From CAZWBR01 sp964404205 (lineage in GTDB: Bacteria; Bacteroidota; Bacteroidia; Bacteroidales; Prolixibacteraceae), in contig CAYOJD010000016.1 of NCBI GenBank assembly GCA_964404205.1, positions 1 to 33,963 on the forward strand: a stretch of 33,963 nt of DNA. Reading direction: 5' to 3'. The notes beneath the pieces are model-generated. The model saw nothing but the letters and a program-made list of their open reading frames with translations. It was not told where the DNA came from and ran no database searches. Shown piece after piece: positions 1 to 7,733 of the stretch; the stretch's first letter is position 1, and each line of letters begins with the position of its first letter. The translations under genes were made by a program, and so were the position numbers.

Positions 1-57
1 TTAGGATTCAAGATTTTCATTCTTGCCATAGGGGTTCGAATCCCCTACGGACTACCA
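1..57 (+). tRNA. tRNA-Glu (TTC), 5' end cut by window edge
   Basis: Bases 1-54 are identical to the 3' 54 nt of the complete tRNA-Glu at 150-221. The anticodon loop TTTTCAT places anticodon TTC at 16-18. The T arm (AGGGG-TTCGAAT-CCCCT) and the 3' half of the acceptor stem are present. The first 18 nt lie outside the window. Unlike the second copy, this one has an encoded CCA at 55-57 directly after the discriminator A. Confidence 0.93.
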
Positions 58-149
58 GCACAATTAATTATCGATTTTTCGGTAAATATTGTGGCTATAC
101 AAAAAAAGTATTACTTTTACGACCCCAAACAATGGGAGCGTTTTTACAA

Positions 150-221
150 GGTCCGTTCATCTAAGGGTTAGGATTCAAGATTTTCATTCTTGCCATAGGG
201 GTTCGAATCCCCTACGGACTA
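150..221 (+). tRNA. tRNA-Glu (TTC)
   Basis: A complete 72-nt cloverleaf. The acceptor stem GGTCCGT/ACGGACT pairs with one G-T at the end. The anticodon stem CAAGA/TCTTG (176-180/188-192) closes a 7-nt loop with TTC at 183-185, which reads Glu codons. The T arm is AGGGG-TTCGAAT-CCCCT. No CCA is encoded (the bases after A221 are CAA), so the 3' end must be added enzymatically. It ends 34 nt before rpsT, so co-transcription with rpsT is likely. A weak promoter-like TACTTTTA lies at 112-119. Confidence 0.96.
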
Positions 222-255
222 CAATTTAAAAAATACAGTTAAGAAATTAAGCAAA

Positions 256-507
256 ATGGCAAATCATAAATCGTCAGAAAAAAGAGCACGTCAAAGCGAA
301 GTTCGTCGCGTGCACAACAAATATTATTCAAAAACAACCCGCAATGCCATCCGTGTACTGCGTACAACAACTGAGAAAGTTGCTGCTACCGAGCTGCTTC
401 CCAAAGTAGTTGCCATGCTCGACAAATTGGCCAAGAAAAACGTTATTCACAAAAATAAGGCAGCCAACCTTAAATCGAGCCTGACGCTCCACGTGAACAG
501 TTTATAA
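256..507 (+). CDS. rpsT: 30S ribosomal protein S20
   Basis: S20 binds the 5' domain of 16S rRNA during early 30S assembly. The 83-residue, very Lys/Arg-rich helical protein begins MANHKSSEKRARQSE, the usual S20 opening, and has the conserved tail with KNVIHKNKAANLKSSL. The length is normal for the family (about 83-90). The ATG is preceded by an A-rich stretch with no strong Shine-Dalgarno, as is usual in Bacteroidota. It sits directly behind tRNA-Glu and is followed by a strong terminator at 529-560. Confidence 0.97.
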   Translation: MANHKSSEKRARQSEVRRVHNKYYSKTTRNAIRVLRTTTEKVAATELLPKVVAMLDKLAKKNVIHKNKAANLKSSLTLHVNSL

Positions 508-528
508 TTTGCCCTTATGATATTGGAA

Positions 529-560
529 ACCCATCCTTCTCAGGATGGGTTTTTTGTTTT
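529..560 (+). terminator. Rho-independent terminator of rpsT
   Basis: A perfect 9-bp stem (ACCCATCCT at 529-537, AGGATGGGT at 542-550) with loop TCTC is followed by a T-rich tract to 560. It ends the tRNA-Glu/rpsT transcript and lies upstream of radC, which argues against any radC start before about 560. Confidence 0.9.
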
Positions 561-624
561 ACGGCAACTGCATCTCATCCGAAGTTTTTTTGTAAATTGT
601 ATCAACAATCTGAATCAGAAAGCT

Positions 625-1320
625 ATGGAAGAGTACCGGAAACTCAGTATTAAAACATGGAAAGTTGAAGATCGACCTCGCGAAAAACTGCTCGAACGGG
701 GCATCAATTCCCTTTCGGATGCGGAATTAATCGCCATTTTAATAGGATCCGGAAATACTGATGAGACCGCAGTTGAGGTTTCGAGGAGGATTCTCGACTC
801 GGTCAATCACAACCTGCACGAACTGGGGAAACTGGGAGTCGACGAATTGAAAATTTTCAAAGGAATAGGTGAGGCCAAAGCCATCTCCATTATCGCGGCC
901 ATGGAACTGGGGCGACGCAAGAACCAGTCGGTAGCCCTGAAACAAGAAAAAATAACTTGTAGCAGCGATGCCGCCAACTATTTGCGCCCACAAATCGGGG
1001 ATCTTGGTCACGAAGAATTCTGGGTGCTTTTTCTGAACAGGCAAAACAAAATTCTCTATAAACAAAAACTAAGCTCAGGAGGAATAACCGGAACCGTTAT
1101 CGACGTTAGGCTTATCATGCGGAGTGCACTCAGCAAACAGGCCACTTCACTAATTGTCGGCCACAATCACCCATCGGGAAACCTTGACCCAAGCGATGCG
1201 GACCGCAAGGTGACAAAACAGATTAAGGAAGCAGGGGTAACCATGGAAATCACACTGCTCGACCACCTGATTATTACCCAAACCGGTTATTTTAGTTTTG
1301 CCGATGAAGGAATTTTATAA
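625..1320 (+). CDS. radC: RadC/JAB-domain DNA repair family protein
   Basis: A 231-residue RadC-family protein. The N-terminal part carries a helix-hairpin-helix (about residues 75-90, FKGIGEAKA). The C-terminal half is a JAB/MPN metalloprotease-like domain whose JAMM residues are visible: H180 and H182 in GHNHPSGN, S190, and D193. The biochemical role of RadC proteins is unsettled; the DNA repair name is historical. The open frame extends back to 517, but that stretch crosses the rpsT terminator, and MEEYRKLSIKTW at 625 matches the usual N-terminus, so ATG 625 is chosen. Confidence 0.93.
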   Translation: MEEYRKLSIKTWKVEDRPREKLLERGINSLSDAELIAILIGSGNTDETAVEVSRRILDSVNHNLHELGKLGVDELKIFKGIGEAKAISIIAAMELGRRKNQSVALKQEKITCSSDAANYLRPQIGDLGHEEFWVLFLNRQNKILYKQKLSSGGITGTVIDVRLIMRSALSKQATSLIVGHNHPSGNLDPSDADRKVTKQIKEAGVTMEITLLDHLIITQTGYFSFADEGIL

Positions 1321-1462
1321 GTTGTAATACCAAATTTTGGCTTCTGCAACCATTAAAATAAATGGAGTGCACCAATCCATCAAACTTAATCTCTTTCTAA
1401 AACCATGAATAAAAATAAATTAAATGCACAAAAAATCTTTTTTAGGATATATGAGATTTTTC

Positions 1463-1470
1463 TAATTTTG
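1463..1470 (+). promoter_or_regulatory. Bacteroidota -7 element of the upp promoter
   Basis: TAATTTTG is an exact TAnnTTTG match. The -33 position holds only a T-run (TTTT at 1439-1442, 20-nt spacer), not TTTG. The start codon of upp is 14 nt beyond the element, so the predicted 5' leader is only about 10 nt. Confidence 0.65.
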
Positions 1471-1483
1471 GCATAAAAATTTC

Positions 1484-2173
1484 ATGAATGTACATGTTAT
1501 TGGCGAGAACAACTCGCTCTTCAACCAGTTTCTGGCAGAAATCAGGAGTGAAGTGATTCAAAAGGATCCGATGCGGTTCCGCAGAAATCTGGAGCGAGTT
1601 GGTGAGATTTTCGCATACGAAATCAGCAAAAGCCTGACATATAGAACAAAAGAAATAACCACCCCGCTCGGCATAGCCAAAATTCCGGTTATAGAAAAAC
1701 AACCTGTACTGGCTACCATCCTTCGTGCCGGCCTACCATTGCACCAAGGATTGCTCAACTTTTTCGACCGTGGTGAGAACTGCTTCATTTCAGCCTATCG
1801 CAAATATGGTGCCGATGGCGAATTTCATATTGAGTTCGAATATATTGCAGCCCCAATGCTCGACAATAAAGTGGTAATCCTTTCCGACCCAATGTTGGCT
1901 ACCGGTTCATCGATGGAAATTGGCTACCATGCGCTACTTGAAAAAGGCGAACCAAGCCATATTCACATGGTTTCGGTGATTGCCAGCAAACAAGGAATCG
2001 ATTATGTAAAAAGTAAACTGCCCCACGACCGCGTAACGCTATGGGTTGGGGCAATCGATCCAGAATTAACCCCTAAGTCGTATATCGTTCCAGGATTGGG
2101 CGATGCAGGCGATTTGGCTTTTGGCGAAAAAATTGATTCGAAAGAGGAGCCGATCGGGGCCTCGCATTTTTAG
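1484..2173 (+). CDS. upp: uracil phosphoribosyltransferase
   Basis: Converts uracil and PRPP to UMP in pyrimidine salvage; cytosolic. The 229-residue protein has the PRPP loop (DPMLATGSSM, residues 135-144), the N-terminal TILRAGLPLHQG segment, and the C-terminal uracil-binding end PGLGDAGDLAFG. It is slightly longer than the roughly 210-residue enterobacterial enzyme because of a short C-terminal tail (about 15 residues after the FGE). It stands alone behind its own promoter and converges on folK with 12 bp between the stops. Confidence 0.96.
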   Translation: MNVHVIGENNSLFNQFLAEIRSEVIQKDPMRFRRNLERVGEIFAYEISKSLTYRTKEITTPLGIAKIPVIEKQPVLATILRAGLPLHQGLLNFFDRGENCFISAYRKYGADGEFHIEFEYIAAPMLDNKVVILSDPMLATGSSMEIGYHALLEKGEPSHIHMVSVIASKQGIDYVKSKLPHDRVTLWVGAIDPELTPKSYIVPGLGDAGDLAFGEKIDSKEEPIGASHF

Positions 2174-2185
2174 TGTAAGTTGATA

Positions 2186-2671
2186 TCACATTTCAACAGG
2201 CTTTACCTCAAGTGTATCGCTACATTGAAGAAGCATTTCGTTAACGGTTAATCCGGTAACGGGATGCTTTTTTTGAGCAGCGATTTCGCAGAGCGGCACC
2301 AGGACAAAACGGCGTGAAGCGATTCTTGGATGGGGAATTTGTAAGGTCTCAGTCAAGATTTGACAATCGTCATAAAAAAGAATATCAATATCCATTGTCC
2401 GGGCCTGATAACCTTCACCCAATCGTTTTCTGCCCAATTCATTTTCGATGGCCTGCACTTCGTCCAATGCTTTTGCCGAAGTTAATACCGTATCGACCAC
2501 CACCACCTGATTCAAAAATGGAGACGATTCAAAACCCCATGCTTCAGTCTGATAAACAGCCGACTGGACTTCAATTTTACCCATACGGAGTTCAATCATC
2601 GACTTAGCGGTTTCCAATATTTTTTGCCTGTCTCCAACGTTTCCCCCCAAGATTAAAAACAGTCTGTGCAT
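2186..2671 (-). CDS. folK: 2-amino-4-hydroxy-6-hydroxymethyldihydropteridine pyrophosphokinase (HPPK)
   Basis: Transfers pyrophosphate from ATP to 6-hydroxymethyl-7,8-dihydropterin in folate synthesis. The 161-residue protein has the family opening (LILGGNVGDR), the EAWGFESSPFLNQVV pterin-binding region, the metal-binding RTMDIDILFYDD motif, and PHPRIASRRFVLVPL near the end. All main HPPK signatures are present. It is transcribed divergently from sppA. Its start codon at 2671 lies 8 bp from the sppA -7 element. Confidence 0.96.
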   Translation of the reverse strand: MHRLFLILGGNVGDRQKILETAKSMIELRMGKIEVQSAVYQTEAWGFESSPFLNQVVVVDTVLTSAKALDEVQAIENELGRKRLGEGYQARTMDIDILFYDDCQILTETLQIPHPRIASRRFVLVPLCEIAAQKKHPVTGLTVNEMLLQCSDTLEVKPVEM

Positions 2672-2678
2672 AGAATTG

Positions 2679-2686
2679 TATATTTG
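2679..2686 (+). promoter_or_regulatory. Putative -7 element of the sppA promoter
   Basis: TATATTTG is an exact TAnnTTTG match in the folK/sppA divergent gap, 69 nt ahead of the sppA ATG. No TTTG is seen at -33, so this is a moderate call. Confidence 0.45.
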
Positions 2687-2714
2687 TAATTATTATTGTC
2701 GCATTGATACTTAT

Positions 2715-2746
2715 CAACCGTATAACCCTGGTTTAAAATTAACAAA
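2715..2746 (-). promoter_or_regulatory. Putative folK promoter
   Basis: Read on the minus strand, TTTG (2746-2743), a 20-nt spacer and TACGGTTG (2722-2715) fit the Bacteroidota -33/-7 pattern with one mismatch in the -7 box. It would give a leader of about 40 nt and would overlap, back to back, the region that drives sppA. Confidence 0.4.
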
Positions 2747-2754
2747 TTCATAGT

Positions 2755-4536
2755 ATGAGAATCTTCTGGAAAGCATTTTTGGCATCGCTGCTTGCGATTT
2801 TTGTTTCGTCAATACTTTTCATGTTTGTATTGATGGGCATTGTTTCAGCCATTGCATCGTTCAGCGAAAAACAGGTAATCGTTAAAAGCCAGTCGCTTTT
2901 GGTGATAAAACTAGACAACCGGATTGTCGAGCGGAAATCGAATAACCCATTCGACGAACTGGAAATCCCTGGGTTTAGCACCACATCGACGACCGGGTTA
3001 AACCAGATTTTCAATGTCATCGACAAAGCCAAAACCGACGACAACATCGAAGGGATATTTTTGGAACTATCTGATATAGAGTCAGGTTATGCCACTATCG
3101 AAGAGATTCGAAATGCACTGAAAGATTTTCAAAGCAGTGGAAAATTTATTTATGCATATTCCGATGCCATTTCGCAAAAAGCTTATTATTTGGCGACGGT
3201 TTCCGACAGTATCATCCTGAACCCGGCCGGGATGTTCGATTTCAGGGGACTAAACGCTGAACGGACCTTCTACAAAAAGGCAATGGAAAAATTCGGAATT
3301 GAAATGCAGGTCGTACGGGGCAAAAACAACAAGTTTAAATCGGCCGTCGAACCTTTTCTCTACGAGGAGATGAGCGAAGCTAATCGCCAACAAACCACTG
3401 TTTATCTGAGTAGTATATGGAACCATTTACTGAAAGGGATTGCCGAAGAACGCGATATTCCGGTAGACAGCCTGAACAAGTATGCCAATAGTGTCCTCAC
3501 CTTTCAGCCCGCCGAAGTAGCACTAAAAGCCGGTTTTTTTGATAATCTGAAGTATCGGGATCAGGTACTGGCCGATTTAAGGACACTTGCAGGTTTAGCT
3601 GAAAATGAAGATATCCCAGTACTTACAGTCGGTGAATACGACAAAATGCCAAAAATTACTACAGAGAAAGGGTTGGCGAAAGATCGCATCGCTGTAGTTT
3701 ATGCTGAAGGTGAGATTGACAGCTCCACCGGTTACGATCCGCACCAAATCGATTCGAAAGAGGTATCAAAAGGAATTCGTGAAGCCCGAACAGACTCTAC
3801 AGTCAAAGCTATCGTATTAAGGGTCAACTCTCCCGGAGGTTCAGCATTTGGATCAGAAGTTATTTGGAGAGAGGTAAAACTGGCTCAAGAAATCAAACCG
3901 GTAATTGTATCAATGGGCGATTATGCCGCTTCCGGCGGTTACTATATATCGTGCCCGGCCGATATGATTGTGTCCAACCCAACAACGATTACCGGTTCAA
4001 TCGGCGTTTTTGGCACCATTCCGAACCTCGAAAAGCTACTTAGTGAAAAAATTGGTATCACTTTCGATAATGTCAACACCAACGAACACTCCGATATGCC
4101 GTCATTTTACCGAAAAATGACCCCTTTCGAAGCCGGGTTGATGCAGAATTATGTCGAAAATACCTACCAAACCTTTCTTTCGCATGTGGCCGACGGCCGT
4201 AAGATGCAAACAATAGCTGTCGATTCAATTGGACAAGGCAGAGTTTGGAGCGGCGAGAATGCCCTGACTATCGGTTTGGTCGATCAGTTTGGAGGATTAA
4301 AAGAGGCCATTGAACTGGCGCGTCAGAAGGCCGGCATCGAGAAATTTCGTGTTAAGGAATTTCCAAAACTGAAAGATCCTTTTCAGGAATTGCTGAAGAA
4401 TTTCTCAGCCCAAATGCAAGCCAAGGTGCTCCGCTCCTATCTCGGCAATGCATATTCTGACTGGGAAAATATTCAGAAACAGGCCACATCAAAGGGCGTT
4501 TTTGCTTTGATGCCCTACAAACTCGACATTTACTAA
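2755..4536 (+). CDS. sppA: signal peptide peptidase SppA, 67-kDa type
   Basis: A membrane-anchored serine protease that degrades cleaved signal peptides. The 593-residue protein has one N-terminal transmembrane helix (about 8-36) and two tandem S49 domains, the long form known from E. coli. The Ser/Lys dyad is visible: K195 in KFKSAVEPF in the first domain, S393 in DYAASGGYY in the second, 198 residues apart, close to the spacing of E. coli K209/S409. TGSIGVFG follows the serine as expected. A terminator follows at once, so it is probably monocistronic. Confidence 0.95.
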   Translation: MRIFWKAFLASLLAIFVSSILFMFVLMGIVSAIASFSEKQVIVKSQSLLVIKLDNRIVERKSNNPFDELEIPGFSTTSTTGLNQIFNVIDKAKTDDNIEGIFLELSDIESGYATIEEIRNALKDFQSSGKFIYAYSDAISQKAYYLATVSDSIILNPAGMFDFRGLNAERTFYKKAMEKFGIEMQVVRGKNNKFKSAVEPFLYEEMSEANRQQTTVYLSSIWNHLLKGIAEERDIPVDSLNKYANSVLTFQPAEVALKAGFFDNLKYRDQVLADLRTLAGLAENEDIPVLTVGEYDKMPKITTEKGLAKDRIAVVYAEGEIDSSTGYDPHQIDSKEVSKGIREARTDSTVKAIVLRVNSPGGSAFGSEVIWREVKLAQEIKPVIVSMGDYAASGGYYISCPADMIVSNPTTITGSIGVFGTIPNLEKLLSEKIGITFDNVNTNEHSDMPSFYRKMTPFEAGLMQNYVENTYQTFLSHVADGRKMQTIAVDSIGQGRVWSGENALTIGLVDQFGGLKEAIELARQKAGIEKFRVKEFPKLKDPFQELLKNFSAQMQAKVLRSYLGNAYSDWENIQKQATSKGVFALMPYKLDIY

Positions 4537-4557
4537 GAAAAATAATACATAATATTG

Positions 4558-4585
4558 AAAGGGGGCCGTCGTGTCCCTTTTTTTT
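4558..4585 (+). terminator. Terminator after sppA
   Basis: AAAGGG (4558-4563) pairs with CCCTTT (4575-4580) around an 11-nt GC-rich loop and runs into a T-tract to 4585. The tract overlaps the TTG at 4584 that would open the longest lpxK frame. Confidence 0.7.
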
Positions 4586-4646
4586 GTCCCTGATTTTAGG
4601 TAACTTGCGCAACATTTTCGAGAATCGGAGGAAAAGAATATCGGCT

Positions 4647-5750
4647 GTGAAGAGTTTTTTCTTAAAAATATTGTCAATACTTTACGGTATCGGGGTTGCA
4701 TTCCGTAACAGTCTGTTCGATATGAAGATCAAGAAATCGAAAGATTTCAACCTTCCCGTCATATCCATTGGCAATATTACGGCCGGAGGAACTGGCAAAA
4801 CACCACATACAGAATACCTTATCGAACTTCTTTACAAAGACTTTAAAGTGGCCACCCTCAGCCGTGGGTACAAACGAAAAACCAGCGGCTTCCTGATGGT
4901 TGAAAAAGAGGCCACTCCAAAACAAGTTGGCGACGAACCGTTGCAAATCAAACAAAAATTCGAAAAGGCTATTGTAGCTGTCGACGAAAAGCGAGTTAGA
5001 GGAATTGAGAAATTATTGGCGCTTCCCAAAGAAGAACGTCCCGATGTTGTCATTCTCGACGATGCCTTTCAGCACCGCTATGTCAATCCGGGTATAAATA
5101 TTTTGCTTACCGATTATTCGAGGCTAATCACGCAGGATACCCTCCTTCCCCACGGGCGTTTACGGGAATCAGCCTCAAACAGAGAGCGGGCCAACGTAAT
5201 TATCGTGACCAAATGTCCGTCGCAACTCAAGCCTATTGATGAAAGAATAATTACAAAAGAATTGAATATCAGACCATTTCAATATCTTTATTTTACAAAA
5301 TTTAAATATGGCCAGTTAAAACCGGTTTTTTCCGAACATGCGCGACACAACCCCGAAGCCGATTTATTAGAAGGAAATCCAGTTCTGCTGGTAACCGGTA
5401 TTGCCAATCCGGCGCCATTGTATGAACATCTTCGATCTGTTTCACCCAAAGTTACAGAAATCGTTTTTCCCGACCACCACGATTTTGGGGCAAAAGATAT
5501 TCAACAAATCGAGAAAGAATTCAACGAAATTAAAGAGGACGGGAAGCTGATTGTTACCACAGAAAAAGATATGATCAGGTTTAGGGCTGTTGAAGGAATT
5601 CCTGAATTAATTGCCAAAAACCTCTACTATATTCCGCTTAAAGTTACGTTCCTGAATAAAGGGGACAAAGATTTCGATCAAAAAATTAGAAAGTATGTTA
5701 GAGAAAATAAAAGCAACTTCGACCTATATTCAAAAAGCAACCGGATGTAA
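4647..5750 (+). CDS. lpxK: tetraacyldisaccharide 4'-kinase
   Basis: Phosphorylates the 4' position of the lipid A precursor on the inner face of the inner membrane. From GTG 4647 the protein has 367 residues: an N-terminal membrane-associated segment (FFLKILSILYGIGVAFRNSLFD), the P-loop GNITAGGTGKT (about 42-52), SRGYKR, and DDAFQHR. The frame opens back to TTG 4584, but that codon is inside the sppA terminator T-tract, whereas 4647 gives the typical start of the family and has GGAGG upstream at 4627-4631, rather far. The start is therefore inferred. The 3' end overlaps punA by 56 nt. Confidence 0.92.
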   Translation: MKSFFLKILSILYGIGVAFRNSLFDMKIKKSKDFNLPVISIGNITAGGTGKTPHTEYLIELLYKDFKVATLSRGYKRKTSGFLMVEKEATPKQVGDEPLQIKQKFEKAIVAVDEKRVRGIEKLLALPKEERPDVVILDDAFQHRYVNPGINILLTDYSRLITQDTLLPHGRLRESASNRERANVIIVTKCPSQLKPIDERIITKELNIRPFQYLYFTKFKYGQLKPVFSEHARHNPEADLLEGNPVLLVTGIANPAPLYEHLRSVSPKVTEIVFPDHHDFGAKDIQQIEKEFNEIKEDGKLIVTTEKDMIRFRAVEGIPELIAKNLYYIPLKVTFLNKGDKDFDQKIRKYVRENKSNFDLYSKSNRM

Positions 5751-6507
5751 ACCCGAAATAGCCATTGTACTGGGTACCGGATTGGGGAATTTGGTCAGCG
5801 AAATAGCCATCGAACACACGCTTTCGTACAGCGATATCCCCAATTTTCCCGTTTCGACAGTTGAAGGGCATAAAGGCCAACTGATTTTTGGCCAACTCGG
5901 AGGGAAAAGTATTGTGGCAATGCAGGGACGCTTTCACTATTACGAAGGGTACGATATGAAAGAAATTACCTTTCCGGTGAGGGTTTTCAAGCAAATGGGA
6001 ATCGAAAAGTTATTTGTTTCAAATGCCAGCGGTGGCCTTAACCCAGGGTTTAAAGTTGGTGATGTAATGATGATTACCGATCATATTAACATGTTTGGAA
6101 ACAATCCGCTACTTGGAAAAAACAATAACGAGCTTGGGCCTCGTTTTCCCGATATGAGCCAGCCGTACGATATTCATTTGCGAAATTTGGCCCGGAAAAT
6201 TGCGCTCAAACATTCGATAGAACTGAAAGAAGGGGTGTATGTAGGAGTGGCAGGTCCTACTTTTGAAACACCGGCTGAATACAAAATGTTCCGTATTCTG
6301 GGCGGCGATGCCGTTGGCATGTCGACCGTACCCGAAGTGATAGTTGCCCGCCACATGAGCATGTCGGTTTTCGGCATTTCGATTATCACCGACAGTGGCG
6401 TTCCGGGCGAAATAATTGAAATCTCGCACGAAGAGGTACAGGCTGTGGCCATGAAAGCTGAGCCGAAAATGAGCCTTATTATCCGCGAATTGGTAGCAGC
6501 CATCTAA
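5695..6507 (+). CDS. punA: purine nucleoside phosphorylase
   Basis: Phosphorolysis of purine (deoxy)nucleosides to base and (deoxy)ribose-1-phosphate, a salvage reaction. The 270-residue protein is of the trimeric (low-mass) class: GTGLGN (27-32), the GRFHYYEGY loop (78-86), GPTFETPAE (187-195), and GMSTVPEV (208-215). The start at 5695 is required because the conserved IAIVLGTGLG core begins only about 22 residues later; it lies inside the lpxK frame, giving a 56-nt overlap and suggesting translational coupling. At the base-recognition position where mammalian PNP has Asn (ITN) this protein has Asp (ITDSG, D233). Confidence 0.95.
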   Translation: MLEKIKATSTYIQKATGCKPEIAIVLGTGLGNLVSEIAIEHTLSYSDIPNFPVSTVEGHKGQLIFGQLGGKSIVAMQGRFHYYEGYDMKEITFPVRVFKQMGIEKLFVSNASGGLNPGFKVGDVMMITDHINMFGNNPLLGKNNNELGPRFPDMSQPYDIHLRNLARKIALKHSIELKEGVYVGVAGPTFETPAEYKMFRILGGDAVGMSTVPEVIVARHMSMSVFGISIITDSGVPGEIIEISHEEVQAVAMKAEPKMSLIIRELVAAI

Positions 6508-6530
6508 AATATGCTGCCAATTAACAAAAA

Positions 6531-6564
6531 AACCATCTTTAGCTCCCACTAAAGATGGTTTTTT
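6531..6564 (+). terminator. Rho-independent terminator of punA
   Basis: A 12-bp perfect stem (AACCATCTTTAG at 6531-6542, CTAAAGATGGTT at 6549-6560), 6-nt loop, T-tract to 6564. A preceding A-run means it could also act on the other strand. Confidence 0.92.
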
Positions 6565-6585
6565 GTTGTCCGATAATGAAATGCG

Positions 6586-6613
6586 AAAAGGCTGTTCTCA
6601 CGAACAGCCTTTT
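6586..6613 (+). terminator. Second hairpin after punA
   Basis: A 12-bp perfect stem, AAAAGGCTGTTC (6586-6597) and GAACAGCCTTTT (6602-6613), with loop TCAC. The T-tract is short (four), so this is either a back-up terminator or a structured 3' element. Its sequence is unrelated to the first hairpin 22 nt upstream. Confidence 0.6.
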
Positions 6614-6794
6614 ACGAATCCAAATCAACTAACTTCTAATAATAACTATTAACCACACAAAAATAATTAAATATTACTAAAACATGCAAAATAATTACAA
6701 TTTATTTTTAATGCGTTCAAAAAAAATATTTAAGACCCTCTTTGTGTCGCAGCCTTACGGTTACCGACAGATTTTCAAAAGCGATATAAAACCT

Positions 6795-6802
6795 TAATTT
6801 TG
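6795..6802 (+). promoter_or_regulatory. -7 element of the yicC-gmk-nadD promoter
   Basis: TAATTTTG is an exact TAnnTTTG match, 17 nt before the yicC ATG. TTTT at 6772-6775 sits at about the -33 distance. The predicted leader is about 13 nt. Confidence 0.6.
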
Positions 6803-6818
6803 CAAAAAAAGAGAAAGC

Positions 6819-7694
6819 ATGATAAAATCGATGACCGGTTACGGGAAAGCCGAGTGCGAACTCCCCCACAAAAAAGTTACTGTCGAAATCAAATCGCTGA
6901 ACAGCAAACAACTCGATGTAAATACACGCATTTCGGGCATTTTCAGGGAAAAAGATATCGAAATACGCAGGACCATCTCCGACAGGCTGATTCGAGGTAA
7001 AATCGATTTTATCCTTTATGTCGAATCTCTTGGTGACGAAACCAACAGCAATATCAACAGCGCTGTGGTAAAAAGCTATTACAGCCAGCTCACAGTAATT
7101 AGTAACGAACTGGGTTTGCCTGCCGACGAGCGGCTCCTTCAGGTTATCATGGGGTTACCCGATGCAGTGAAAACGGAAAGAGAAGAGCTTGAAGAATCGG
7201 AATGGGAACAAATTACTAAAACCATCGAAAAAGCAATTGCCGGTCTCGACAAATTCCGCAAACAGGAAGGCCAGATATTGAAAACCGACATCGTCCAGAA
7301 TATTGAACAGATTACCCAGCTTCTCGATCAGATTGAACCGTTCGAGAAAGAACGGGTAGCCAAAGTTAAAGAGCGAATCTACGAAGGGCTAAAAGAGCTT
7401 TCGTCAACCGAACAGGTGAACGAAAACCGGCTGGAGCAGGAGATGATTTTTTACCTCGAAAAACTCGACGTTAACGAGGAAAAAGTCCGTCTGCGCAACC
7501 ATTGCAGCTATTTTTTGCAAACACTCGAGCTCGATGAAGCTGTAGGGAAAAAACTTGGATTTATAGCTCAGGAGATTGGTCGCGAAGTAAATACGCTTGG
7601 GTCAAAAGCCAATCACAGCGAAATGCAAAAGTTAGTCATCCTGATGAAAGATGCGCTCGAACGAATAAAAGAGCAATCGTTGAATATTCTATAA
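6819..7694 (+). CDS. yicC: YicC/YloC family endoribonuclease
   Basis: A 291-residue member of the YicC family, reported as endoribonucleases that act in RNA turnover. The family opening MIKSMTGYGKAE and the SLNSKQLDVN segment are clear, as are the C-terminal RNHCSYF and GKKLGFIAQEIGREVNTLGSKA motifs with their acidic residues. The length is typical (about 290). It is the first gene of an operon with gmk (39 nt downstream) and nadD, a linkage that recurs in many bacteria (yicC next to gmk). Confidence 0.94.
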   Translation: MIKSMTGYGKAECELPHKKVTVEIKSLNSKQLDVNTRISGIFREKDIEIRRTISDRLIRGKIDFILYVESLGDETNSNINSAVVKSYYSQLTVISNELGLPADERLLQVIMGLPDAVKTEREELEESEWEQITKTIEKAIAGLDKFRKQEGQILKTDIVQNIEQITQLLDQIEPFEKERVAKVKERIYEGLKELSSTEQVNENRLEQEMIFYLEKLDVNEEKVRLRNHCSYFLQTLELDEAVGKKLGFIAQEIGREVNTLGSKANHSEMQKLVILMKDALERIKEQSLNIL

Positions 7695-7733
7695 ATCGCA
7701 AACTACATCTCAATTATTCAGACTATTACCCGC

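Larger units (their letters stand above)
6508..6818. other. Gene-free stretch between punA and yicC
   Basis: The 311 bases hold two hairpins at the left (6531-6564 and 6586-6613), about 180 bp of AT-rich sequence with no convincing reading frame, and the yicC promoter at the right end. Confidence 0.7.

Noticed and set aside
517..624. N-terminal extension of RadC
   Set aside because: It crosses the rpsT terminator and does not resemble RadC; ATG 625 is typical.
1321..1352. Palindromic CCAAA-T-TTTGG after radC as terminator
   Set aside because: Only a 5-bp core, no T-tract; too weak to call.
4584..4646. TTG-started extension of LpxK
   Set aside because: The TTG is in the T-tract of the sppA terminator; the extension is not part of the usual protein.
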